This document shows, piece by piece, positions 1-6,699 of a DNA stretch of 9,004 bases. The DNA is taken from positions 1-9,004 of the forward strand of contig JAHEDA010000085.1 in the NCBI GenBank assembly GCA_024641445.1. The letters run 5' to 3'. The translations under genes and the position numbers were made by a program. The DNA comes from Gammaproteobacteria bacterium (GTDB lineage: Bacteria > Pseudomonadota > Gammaproteobacteria > UBA6429 > Thiohalophilaceae). Numbering within the stretch: position 1 is the stretch's first letter; each line of letters begins with the position of its first letter. The notes under the pieces were generated by a model. It was not told where the DNA came from and did not search any database. It was given only the letters and a program-made list of their open reading frames with translations.

Positions 1-16
1 CACGTGTATTTGTGTG

Positions 17-36
17 TCTGTAACAATCTGTAACAG
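17..36 (+). repeat. 10-bp tandem direct repeat upstream of the HDOD gene
   Basis: The 9-mer TCTGTAACA occurs at 17-25 and again at 27-35, so two copies sit exactly 10 bp apart, about one helical turn, some 80 bp before the ATG of the HDOD gene. Spacing of one turn is typical of sites where a dimeric response regulator binds on one face of the DNA. It resembles a Pho box in base content but the period is 10 and not 11, and the half-sites differ from CTGTCAT. The regulator is unknown and chance is possible. Confidence 0.35.
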
Positions 37-65
37 GCTTTACTGGCGGCAAGACTGCGCCTTCC

Positions 66-71
66 TATACT
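66..71 (+). promoter_or_regulatory. possible -10 element for the HDOD gene
   Basis: TATACT differs from the sigma-70 consensus TATAAT at one base and ends 41 bases before the ATG at 113. No good -35 hexamer lies 16-18 bp upstream; the nearest T-rich stretch is about 21 bp away. If it is real, transcription may depend on an activator, and the tandem repeat at 17-36 is placed where one could bind. Weakly supported. Confidence 0.3.
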
Positions 72-112
72 TTGAGGCAACCCAACAGCCATGGCCCTGC
101 CAGTGAAACAAT

Positions 113-1345
113 ATGTCCACAAACACAAAACACTCTGAATATCACATCAACACAGACTTTATGAATACCTTTGTGCCGATCGCAAATCTCAAGACTGCGT
201 CGCGCGTTGCCCTGTTGAAAAAGGCCAAGTTCGAGACGCTCAAGGCGGGGGCGAGGCTCCATGCCGAAGAGAATCACCATTGGCTTATCTATGCCACCAA
301 AGGGGTCGTACGCATTCTTGACCGCGGCGGCCATAGCCTGCGGGGTACCGAAGAGGACAACCACCTGTTTGCTGCGCGTGCCGCGAATGTCGTCGTGATC
401 GACACGGAGACACAAATAGTACGGTTTGACCGCAGACTCTATGACGAGTTGAGCAAGCAGGAGTCACGTAATGGCGTTAGTCTCACCGAAGTAGAGATGG
501 ACAACGTCGAGGGTGACATCTTTCAGGAAATCCTTGGTGAATATCAGCGCGATCAAATTGAATTACCCGGCATGCCCGAGATTGCAGAACGCGTCCGCCA
601 CGCCGTGGCGGATGCGAATACCTCGTCTCGGCAACTTGAGGCCATTCTCGCGCAGGACCCGGCCCTGGCGGCAAAGCTGCTGCATCACGCAAATTCCGCC
701 ATGTTCGGTGCCAACTATCCTGCTACCACACTGCATGAGGCCATCGGACGTCTGGGGCTAGGCAAGATTTCGTACTTGGTAACGGCACATGCGGTATTGG
801 GGATGTTCCGGGATGCCGTCCCGGACATTCGCCGACACTTGAAACAGGTCTATGCGGACGGGGTTGAGCGCGCCAAATACTGTTTTGTCATCGCACGTGA
901 AATGCGCTTTACGGACCCGGACTCAGCCCTGCTGGCGGGATTACTGAATGAGATCGGTATCCTGTCTTTGTTAAACCAGCTTGTACCCAAACAGGCGGAG
1001 AGGGGAGATGACTTTCCCATCGACACCCTCATTCACAAGTTACATCGCATCGTAGGTGGAATGATCCTGAGCAAGTGGGGCTTCGGCGGTGAGTTTATCC
1101 AGGCCGTTGAGGAGAGTGGTGACTGGCAACGAGTCGGCGAGGACAAGCCCGATCTTTGCGATATCGTGCTCGCGGCACGCTGGTGCATGAAGCAAAAACT
1201 GGCAATCGAGCCCTCATCACAACATAGCGCCATGATACCGGCGCTGCGGAAACTAAAAATGGAATATCTGGACGTCGCGGGAATTGACGCCATGTTGCTA
1301 AAACACAAAGATGAGTTGTCGGTGTTGGAGGCAATGTTTAGTTAG
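113..1345 (+). CDS. HDOD domain protein with N-terminal cyclic-nucleotide-binding-like domain
   Basis: A 410-residue cytoplasmic protein without signal peptide or membrane segments. Residues about 17-115 look like a divergent cyclic-nucleotide-binding (Crp-type beta-barrel) domain: an N-terminal helix with LLKKAKFETLKAG, a WLIYATKGVVRIL strand pair and a closing VVVIDTETQIVRFDRRLYDEL helix. The usual phosphate-binding cassette (GE...R-A) is not evident. Residues about 146-355 form an HDOD domain, starting at IELPGMPEIAERV and followed by DPALAAKLLHHANSAMFG and the helix pair around LHEAIGRLGLGKI. The position that reads HD in true HD hydrolases is AGLLNEIG here (275-282), so metal-dependent hydrolysis is not expected, as is usual for HDOD proteins. 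Such proteins act as regulatory scaffolds in bacterial signalling. The ATG at 113 has a poor Shine-Dalgarno site; an in-frame ATG at 161 just before the barrel is the alternative. The specific role is unknown. Confidence 0.85.
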   Translation: MSTNTKHSEYHINTDFMNTFVPIANLKTASRVALLKKAKFETLKAGARLHAEENHHWLIYATKGVVRILDRGGHSLRGTEEDNHLFAARAANVVVIDTETQIVRFDRRLYDELSKQESRNGVSLTEVEMDNVEGDIFQEILGEYQRDQIELPGMPEIAERVRHAVADANTSSRQLEAILAQDPALAAKLLHHANSAMFGANYPATTLHEAIGRLGLGKISYLVTAHAVLGMFRDAVPDIRRHLKQVYADGVERAKYCFVIAREMRFTDPDSALLAGLLNEIGILSLLNQLVPKQAERGDDFPIDTLIHKLHRIVGGMILSKWGFGGEFIQAVEESGDWQRVGEDKPDLCDIVLAARWCMKQKLAIEPSSQHSAMIPALRKLKMEYLDVAGIDAMLLKHKDELSVLEAMFS

Positions 1346-1361
1346 GTGCAGCGAGATAGAT

Positions 1362-1625
1362 TTATATTGCCTTTAGCTCACCGATATAATCCAGCCGAAG
1401 TCGGTGGCGCAGCCCCGCCGTGTCCTCCACGATTAAGAATTCTTCGCCGGACTGCGAGAGGATATCCATCGGCAAGCACTCCAGCACCTGCATGTCCTCA
1501 CCTGGGATGCACCAGCCAAGCCTGAGACGCTGACGCCGCATGATCGCAAGCTCGATCTCGCTGTGCGAGGCGCACGAGATCGGCGAATACTGTTTTGGCT
1601 CAGGCACGTCCGTCCACCTTGTCAT
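1362..1625 (-). CDS. rof: Rof/YaeO-like Rho-binding antiterminator
   Basis: A small protein of 87 residues if it starts at the ATG at 1625. The Rof family (E. coli YaeO) binds Rho and blocks its loading on RNA, reducing Rho-dependent termination. The sequence fits the family pattern: YSPISC near the start, HSEIELAIMRRQRLRL (a helix leading into the first strand of an Sm-like barrel), then a strand pair ending in GEEFLIVED, and a C-terminal LRLDYIGEL that matches the family's conserved LRLDkI ending. Family members are about 80-90 residues, which favours this start over an upstream codon at 1664 that would add 13 residues lying wholly inside hemW. The first 26 bases overlap the end of hemW in another frame, so translation is probably coupled to it. 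There is no clear Shine-Dalgarno site. It is the last gene of the minus-strand block and faces the HDOD gene with a 16-base gap. The family call rests on motif recall, not a search. Confidence 0.75.
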   Translation of the reverse strand: MTRWTDVPEPKQYSPISCASHSEIELAIMRRQRLRLGWCIPGEDMQVLECLPMDILSQSGEEFLIVEDTAGLRHRLRLDYIGELKAI

Positions 1626-2799
1626 CGCCGGGCCCATCCGGCATGAAAATATCCAGCAAGTCATTCAGAAAACGCAGACCCGCCGCGGTGGGGCGAATAG
1701 CGGCGGCATCACGCTCCAGCAAACCCTTATCACTCGCGCGCTGAAGTGCGTTTTCGGCAACGGCCAGACTCAGACCCGTGTGGGTCTTGAAGACCTCTTC
1801 GGTAAATCCCTGATTCAGGCGCAGGGCAAACATCATGAATTCCAACACCGTCTCGGCCTCACCCAGATCGCGCTGACCCGCAAAGCGCCGATCACTGAAG
1901 GCCTGCTCAAGATATTCGCGCGGGTGCCTGACCTTCCAGTAGCGGGCTATCGTTTGGGTGGCGGCACTGGTGAGTTTGGCGTGCGCCCCGGCGCCTATAC
2001 CGAGGTAGTCGCCAAACTGCCAGTAATTGAGATTGTGCTGGCATTGTCTGGCGACCTTGGCATAGGCAGAGATTTCATACTGGGCAAAACCCGCCTCAGC
2101 CAGCGCGGCTTGCCCGTGTTCCTGAATGTCGGCGATCGTATCGTCATTCGGTAGCGTCGGTGCTTGGCGGTGAAACAGGGTGTTCGGTTCCAGGGTTAAC
2201 TGGTAATAGGATAAGTGCGTGGGTTGCAGGGCAATCGCGGTGTGTACGTCTTCAAGTGCCTGCGCCAGGGATTGCTGTGGCAGGCCAAACATGAGGTCGA
2301 GATTGAAATTATCAAACCCGGCATCGTGCGCCATCTCGATCGCGGCGATCGCGGAACGCCGATCATGAATACGGCCAAGGCGTTGCAGGGCATCATTATT
2401 AAAGCTCTGCACGCCAATGGAGAGGCGGTTGATCCCAATCGCACGATACTCGGAAAACTTCGCCGCCTCGGCGGTGCCGGGGTTGGCCTCCAGGGTGATC
2501 TCGATCTCCGGCGCAAGGTTCAGGCGCGCGCGCAGTCTTGTGAGTAGCGTATTCATGTGTTCGGGGTCGAACAGACTGGGTGTACCACCGCCCATGAAGA
2601 TGCTCTGCACCCGCCGACCCCACATGAGTGGCAGGTCTTGTTCTACATCTGCAAGCAGTGCCTTCACGTACTCGCGTTGAGGCAGAGGGGTCTTCATCTC
2701 ATGTGAATTGAAATCACAATACGGACACTTGCGCACACACCAGGGAAAGTGAATGTAGAGCGAGAGCGGTGGCAGCGAGGTGAAGTTGAACGTGCCCAT
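1600..2799 (-). CDS. hemW: radical SAM family haem chaperone HemW
   Basis: A 399-residue cytoplasmic or membrane-associated protein, long mis-annotated as oxygen-independent coproporphyrinogen III oxidase. HemW binds haem and inserts it into respiratory enzymes; it lacks the oxidase activity of HemN. The radical SAM motif CVRKCPYCDF is at C21, C25 and C28 within YIHFPWC, followed by the SAM-binding GGGTPS at 70-75, the EANPGT strand at 104-109, and SIGVQSFN at 127-134. HNLNYW at 255-260 is the HNxxYW motif that marks HemW proteins. A C-terminal winged-helix-like region ends near GLRFLNDLL. Length matches the family (about 380-400). I chose the ATG at 2799, 13 bases after the rdgB stop, because the longer frame begins with a TTG at 2832 inside rdgB and adds 11 residues with no family likeness. 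It lies between rdgB and rof in one probable operon. Confidence 0.95.
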   Translation of the reverse strand: MGTFNFTSLPPLSLYIHFPWCVRKCPYCDFNSHEMKTPLPQREYVKALLADVEQDLPLMWGRRVQSIFMGGGTPSLFDPEHMNTLLTRLRARLNLAPEIEITLEANPGTAEAAKFSEYRAIGINRLSIGVQSFNNDALQRLGRIHDRRSAIAAIEMAHDAGFDNFNLDLMFGLPQQSLAQALEDVHTAIALQPTHLSYYQLTLEPNTLFHRQAPTLPNDDTIADIQEHGQAALAEAGFAQYEISAYAKVARQCQHNLNYWQFGDYLGIGAGAHAKLTSAATQTIARYWKVRHPREYLEQAFSDRRFAGQRDLGEAETVLEFMMFALRLNQGFTEEVFKTHTGLSLAVAENALQRASDKGLLERDAAAIRPTAAGLRFLNDLLDIFMPDGPGDDKVDGRA

Positions 2800-2812
2800 T
2801 GGACGCGCCCTG

Positions 2813-3409
2813 CTAATGCTGCTTGAGTTCAACGAGGAGTTTTTGTAGTGCCTGACCGCGATGACTCAGGGCATTCTTTTGCTCGGGAGTGAGTTGGGCC
2901 GAGGTACAGTGGTGTGTGGGGACATAGAAAATCGGATCATAGCCGAAACCATTTTCACCCTGTGGCGCCTGCGTAATCACACCCTCCCAGGTCCCCTGAC
3001 AGATGATTGGTGTGGGGTCATCTTTGTGTCGCATGTAGACCAGTACACACTGAAAGCGGGCTGTGCGTTGCGCCTCCGGTACGTTTTTGATGTCGCGCAA
3101 TAGCTTTTGCAGATTGTCGGCATCGCTTGCACCTTTACCGGCAAAGCGTGCGGAATAGATACCGGGCGCGCCATTCAGCACATCGACTTCAAGACCGGAG
3201 TCATCGGCAATCGCGGGCAGGCCACTGTGGGCGGCGGCGTTGCGTGCCTTTAAAATAGCATTTTCAACAAAGCTCAGACCGGTCTCATCGACCTCGGGTA
3301 TATCAAAGGTGTTCTGCGGCACAACCTCCATGTCGAGCCCAGAGAGCAATTGATTAAACTCGCGTACCTTACCCTTGTTGTTGCTGGCGAGAACGATCTT
3401 TTGATGCAT
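2813..3409 (-). CDS. rdgB: RdgB/HAM1 dITP/XTP pyrophosphatase
   Basis: A 198-residue cytoplasmic enzyme that hydrolyses dITP, XTP and other non-canonical purine nucleoside triphosphates to monophosphate and pyrophosphate, keeping deaminated bases out of DNA and RNA. Family marks are all present: the N-terminal substrate loop ASNNKGKVREF (8-18), the E-T-G-x-S-F-V-E-N-A helix (42-51), the catalytic ADDSGL with D69 and D70, GAPGIYSARFAG (80-91), the base-binding GFGYDPIF (154-161) and the closing SHRGQAL (182-188). The length is typical. It starts with ATG 14 bases after the rph stop; the Shine-Dalgarno site is weak, consistent with translational coupling. Its place between rph and hemW is the common gammaproteobacterial arrangement (E. 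coli has yggV-yggW). Confidence 0.96.
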   Translation of the reverse strand: MHQKIVLASNNKGKVREFNQLLSGLDMEVVPQNTFDIPEVDETGLSFVENAILKARNAAAHSGLPAIADDSGLEVDVLNGAPGIYSARFAGKGASDADNLQKLLRDIKNVPEAQRTARFQCVLVYMRHKDDPTPIICQGTWEGVITQAPQGENGFGYDPIFYVPTHHCTSAQLTPEQKNALSHRGQALQKLLVELKQH

Positions 3410-3423
3410 AGTAGTGTTACCGA

Positions 3424-4137
3424 TTAGGCGAGGGTTTCGCGTTGCTTGGTGATGAGCTGCTGAATCGCATCCTTACCCAGTGCAAGCATGGCGTTGAGTT
3501 CTTCAGGCTTGAAGGGGGCACCCTCGGCAGTCCCCTGGATCTCAATAAAGCCACCTTGATCATCCATCACGACATTCATATCGGTCTCGCAATCTGAATC
3601 CTCGGGGTAATCGAGGTCAGCTACTGGCACACCCTTGTAAACACCAACCGAGATGGAGGCAACCTGCCGTGCGATTGGGCTTTCTTTAAGAATTTTGTTC
3701 TTGAGCATGTAATTCACGGCGTCGGAAAGTGCCACGAAACCGCCTGTTATCGAGGCGGTACGGGTGCCACCATCGGCCTGAATAACATCGCAGTCGATGG
3801 TGATGGTGTTCTCCCCAAGCTTTTTCATGTCCATTGCGGCGCGCAGGGAACGTCCTATCAATCGCTGAATCTCCATGGTACGACCCCCCTGTTTGCCCTT
3901 GGCCGCCTCACGCCCCATGCGCGAACCAGTAGAGCGCGGCAACATGCCATACTCCGCCGTCACCCAGCCCTGGCCCTGGCCCTTTAAAAATCCCGGCACC
4001 TTGGTCTCGACGGTTGCAGTACAAATTACTTTGGTGTCACCAAACTCCACTAACACCGAGCCCTCGGCGTGCTTGGTGTAGTTACGGGTGATACGGATGT
4101 CGCGGATCTGATGGGGTTGACGGCCACTGGGTCGCAT
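3424..4137 (-). CDS. rph: ribonuclease PH
   Basis: A 237-residue phosphorolytic 3'-to-5' exoribonuclease that trims tRNA 3' ends, taking part in maturation and in turnover of structured RNA as a hexamer. Hallmarks include the N-terminal MRPSGRQPHQIR, GWVTAEYGMLPRST (57-70), R86 in GRTMEIQRLIGRSLR, the phosphate-binding GTR at 124-126 inside DVIQADGGTRTASITG, and DLDYPEDSDCETDMNVVM (174-191), which carries D180 and D186. The protein is full length; no frameshift like that in the E. coli K-12 rph1 allele is seen. The ATG at 4137 has a good Shine-Dalgarno (AAGGA, 6 bases upstream) and a candidate -10 element is present in the 115-base gap to the GGDEF-EAL gene, so this is probably the first gene of the rph-rdgB-hemW-rof operon. 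Confidence 0.97.
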   Translation of the reverse strand: MRPSGRQPHQIRDIRITRNYTKHAEGSVLVEFGDTKVICTATVETKVPGFLKGQGQGWVTAEYGMLPRSTGSRMGREAAKGKQGGRTMEIQRLIGRSLRAAMDMKKLGENTITIDCDVIQADGGTRTASITGGFVALSDAVNYMLKNKILKESPIARQVASISVGVYKGVPVADLDYPEDSDCETDMNVVMDDQGGFIEIQGTAEGAPFKPEELNAMLALGKDAIQQLITKQRETLA

Positions 4138-4142
4138 GGGAT

Positions 4143-4148
4143 TTCCTT
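4143..4148 (-). promoter_or_regulatory. Shine-Dalgarno site of rph
   Basis: On the minus strand AAGGAA lies 5 bases before the rph ATG, a near-ideal ribosome binding site that fixes the start at 4137. It is much stronger than those of the genes downstream. Confidence 0.7.
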
Positions 4149-4172
4149 GGTTGTGCTGAATTTGAGCGCGCC

Positions 4173-4178
4173 AGTATA
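4173..4178 (-). promoter_or_regulatory. candidate -10 element for the rph operon
   Basis: On the minus strand the hexamer TATACT sits 35 bases before the rph ATG, within GGGTATACTGG. It has five of six consensus bases. At 16-18 bp upstream there is no TTGACA-like hexamer (the best is GGGCTA or GGCTAA), and there is no TGn extension, so the promoter is plausible but not firm. No hairpin with a T-run that would end the upstream GGDEF-EAL transcript was seen in 4138-4252. Confidence 0.4.
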
Positions 4179-4252
4179 CCCGATGCGGTAGCGGTTAGCC
4201 CCGGCCACAACCGTATGAGATCGTTATGCAGTAGGGTAATTGGGAAAGGGGC

Positions 4253-6685
4253 TCAGTTTTTGAGCCAGTGCGAGGGGACATCGTGCGTCTGGCGGCTTGG
4301 TTCGGTCTTTACGGTATCGGTTGTAAACCTTGCCACCCTGGTAGCGGGGTCCTGCAAATAGGCCACCAGGATATCAGGGGGCAAGGCCTCCTTAATGAAA
4401 TACCCCTGGGCCGTATTACACGTTAGTGTCTCAAGCAGTTTCAGGGCCTCAAGTGAGGTCACGCCCTCGGCGACCACAGAGATGCCAAGATTATGGGCCA
4501 GGTCAACGATGGTACGCACGATGACCTTATCATTGTCATCGGCCAACATCTCTATTACAAAAGAGCGATCAATCTTGATTTCGCTTATCGGCAACTGCTT
4601 AAGATAGGCGAGTGAGGAGTAACCAGTACCAAAATCGTCTACCGAGATTCGAATGCCGATTGAGTGCAGCTCCATCAGGATGGACTTGGCACGAATCGGA
4701 TCGACCATGATGTCACTCTCAGTCAGTTCCAGGACGCAACTGCTGGCGGGGAGATTGTATTCACGCAGTCGCTTACGCAGACTCATGGTAAGTGAGGTGT
4801 CATGCAGACACTGTACCGAGAGATTGACCGCAACCGAAAGGTCCAGCCCCAATTCACGCCAGCGTGCACACTCTTGCAGCGCCTTGTTTAGCACCAGGTG
4901 CGTCAGAGGTCGAATCAGGCCCGTTTGTTCCGCCAGTGGGATCACGTCATCAGGCTGGATCATGCCGCGGTCGGGGTGGTTCCAACGCAGCAGGGCCTCG
5001 GCACCAATAATTTTACCAGTCTGGATATCCCGCTTGCATTGATAGTAAAGGTCGAGGGCATTGTCATTGATGGCGGTGCGCAGCTCCGACATCAGCTCCA
5101 ATCGGCTCACATGGTGGGTATCGGTGTTGGGGTTGTAAACGGCGACATTCTCATTACCATGCTTGGCGTCGTACATGGCGATGTCGGCACGCTGCATCAA
5201 GATATTGACATCGTCACCGTGCGCCGGTGATTCAACAATGCCAATACTGATTCCGACGTTGAGATTGTGTCCCTCAACGACGAAGGGTATCGCAAAGACG
5301 CTGACAATCTGCTGCGCAATCTTTTGAGCCTGCTCGATGTTGGTATCCGGGAGCAGAACGCTGAACTCGTCACCGCCAAGGCGCGCCACCGTATCAGCCT
5401 TACGTACCGTGTTATACAAACGCTCAGCGGCCTGCTGCAATACCAGGTCACCAATGTGGTGGCCCAGGGTATCGTTGATCTCCTTGAAGTGGTCCAGGTC
5501 ACTTACAATCAAGGTAAGGGGCAACCTGCTATATCGAATCTTGAGCAGGGCGCTCTGTAGACGATCATTCATCATCTTGCGATTCGGCAGGTCGGTGAGC
5601 GGGTCATGTGAGGCCTGATACTCCAGTGCCTCGGTCTCGCTCTTGATTGCGCTAACCAGTATCTTGAAGCGGTCCTCCAAAAGATCCAGCTCATCATTGG
5701 TTTTCACCTGTGGTTGCTGAATGGCCATGCGACGTGAGAAATCCACTACACGATCCGTCATGCCACGAAGGCGGCGGGTCAGATAAAACATAATCAACAT
5801 AAAGGCAATGACGTAGGCCGTCGTGGCGACAGAGCGTTGCTGACGTGCCTTGTTAAGCACGGCCCTGGTCAGGTCATGCACCTCTTGTAGAGGGATGAAG
5901 GAGACAAAACGAATTACCAAGTCAGAGGAGCCATAATCGAAGAAACCCTTACCGACGGTCTCATATACACCACTCAACTCGGAAATTTTCGCTCCGTTGG
6001 GTATGAGTCTTGGGTCACTGCTAACAAGAATGGTCTCATCGTCCTCGGCCAATAACGCTACCGTGTAGCGAGTCGTCGATAGGGTCTGTGATTCACCCAT
6101 GAATTCACTGTCTAATGGTGAGGCAAGTACGAGCGTGGCAATTTGTTTACCGTGTTGTCTTACCGGTTCCGCCGTTACCAAATAGGGTTGCTCATCCAGA
6201 CTGGTCAGGTAACTCTGATTCGTGGCCAGGGTCATTAGCAGTGGGCCAGGTGGCATGACTTTGGGTGAGGGCAGGCTGCGGTCCCAGTTATAGACCTCGC
6301 GCACACGCCGGTGTGCATCCAGCAGGATTGTATAGCGCGGCATGACAAAGGGGCGCAGGACCGAGTGTTCCGGCATCCACGCCGGGGTCTCATCGTAAAA
6401 TTTCGGTTTTGTGCTTGTATCGTGTCGCCATGCTGGAGTGTTGAGATAATCGTGTAGCTGGTCTGCGCTCGCCAGGAGTTTTGCCGCCTGACTGTATATT
6501 TTCACATAGCGATCAAATCGTGTGCGATGTTCTTGCGCCTGGAGACTAAAACGCTCTGCAAGTTTTTCATTAAAGAGGGCGCTAAGGGTGCGAGTCTGAT
6601 AGCTGTCCGAGATAAACCAGATCGCCATGCCGAGCATGGCGGTGAGGATCAACATCTTGAGCGTGAGACCGGCCCTGCTGAACAT
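4253..6685 (-). CDS. membrane-bound GGDEF-EAL protein, dual c-di-GMP synthase/phosphodiesterase candidate
   Basis: An 810-residue inner-membrane receptor. A transmembrane helix at about 9-27 is followed by a periplasmic sensory region of about 260 residues (28-286) with a Cache-like pattern (YLVTAEPVRQHGKQIATLVLASPL at 168-190), a second transmembrane helix at about 287-302, a HAMP-like linker (303-350), a GGDEF domain (about 355-515) and an EAL domain (about 528-775). The cyclase signature is intact: DPLTDLPNR (361-369), RLGGDEF with GGDEF at 437-441, and an inhibitory site RKAD (428-431) exactly five residues before it. The phosphodiesterase residues also look complete: E563 in EALLRW, N621, E653 of ELTE, D683-D684 of DDFGTGYSSL, K704, E740 and Q760. 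One oddity is YYQCK (547-551) where YQPK is usual. Both activities are thus possible and may be switched by the periplasmic ligand. It starts 14 bases after the stop of the binding-protein gene, with which it is probably co-transcribed; its own Shine-Dalgarno is weak. Confidence 0.93.
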   Translation of the reverse strand: MFSRAGLTLKMLILTAMLGMAIWFISDSYQTRTLSALFNEKLAERFSLQAQEHRTRFDRYVKIYSQAAKLLASADQLHDYLNTPAWRHDTSTKPKFYDETPAWMPEHSVLRPFVMPRYTILLDAHRRVREVYNWDRSLPSPKVMPPGPLLMTLATNQSYLTSLDEQPYLVTAEPVRQHGKQIATLVLASPLDSEFMGESQTLSTTRYTVALLAEDDETILVSSDPRLIPNGAKISELSGVYETVGKGFFDYGSSDLVIRFVSFIPLQEVHDLTRAVLNKARQQRSVATTAYVIAFMLIMFYLTRRLRGMTDRVVDFSRRMAIQQPQVKTNDELDLLEDRFKILVSAIKSETEALEYQASHDPLTDLPNRKMMNDRLQSALLKIRYSRLPLTLIVSDLDHFKEINDTLGHHIGDLVLQQAAERLYNTVRKADTVARLGGDEFSVLLPDTNIEQAQKIAQQIVSVFAIPFVVEGHNLNVGISIGIVESPAHGDDVNILMQRADIAMYDAKHGNENVAVYNPNTDTHHVSRLELMSELRTAINDNALDLYYQCKRDIQTGKIIGAEALLRWNHPDRGMIQPDDVIPLAEQTGLIRPLTHLVLNKALQECARWRELGLDLSVAVNLSVQCLHDTSLTMSLRKRLREYNLPASSCVLELTESDIMVDPIRAKSILMELHSIGIRISVDDFGTGYSSLAYLKQLPISEIKIDRSFVIEMLADDNDKVIVRTIVDLAHNLGISVVAEGVTSLEALKLLETLTCNTAQGYFIKEALPPDILVAYLQDPATRVARFTTDTVKTEPSRQTHDVPSHWLKN

Positions 6686-6699
6686 GGTGAGGAATTTGC

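Noticed and set aside
17..36. Pho box upstream of the HDOD gene
   Set aside because: Half-sites start with CTGT as in CTGTCAT, but the rest differs and the period is 10 instead of 11 bp; kept only as an unassigned direct repeat.
1346..1361. Bidirectional terminator between the converging HDOD and rof genes
   Set aside because: The 16-base gap and the gene ends beside it have no inverted repeat with a T-run on either strand.
1540..2154. A 204-codon open frame on the plus strand
   Set aside because: It is antisense to hemW and rof, whose families are well recognised; its translation shows no domain pattern.
1600..2799. Oxygen-independent coproporphyrinogen III oxidase (HemN)
   Set aside because: The HNxxYW motif, the length near 400 and the place after rdgB mark it as HemW; HemN is longer and has a different N-terminal region.
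4138..4252. Intrinsic terminator between the GGDEF-EAL gene and rph
   Set aside because: On the minus strand only weak pairing (GGTT with AACC around a GC-rich centre) is present and no T-run follows.
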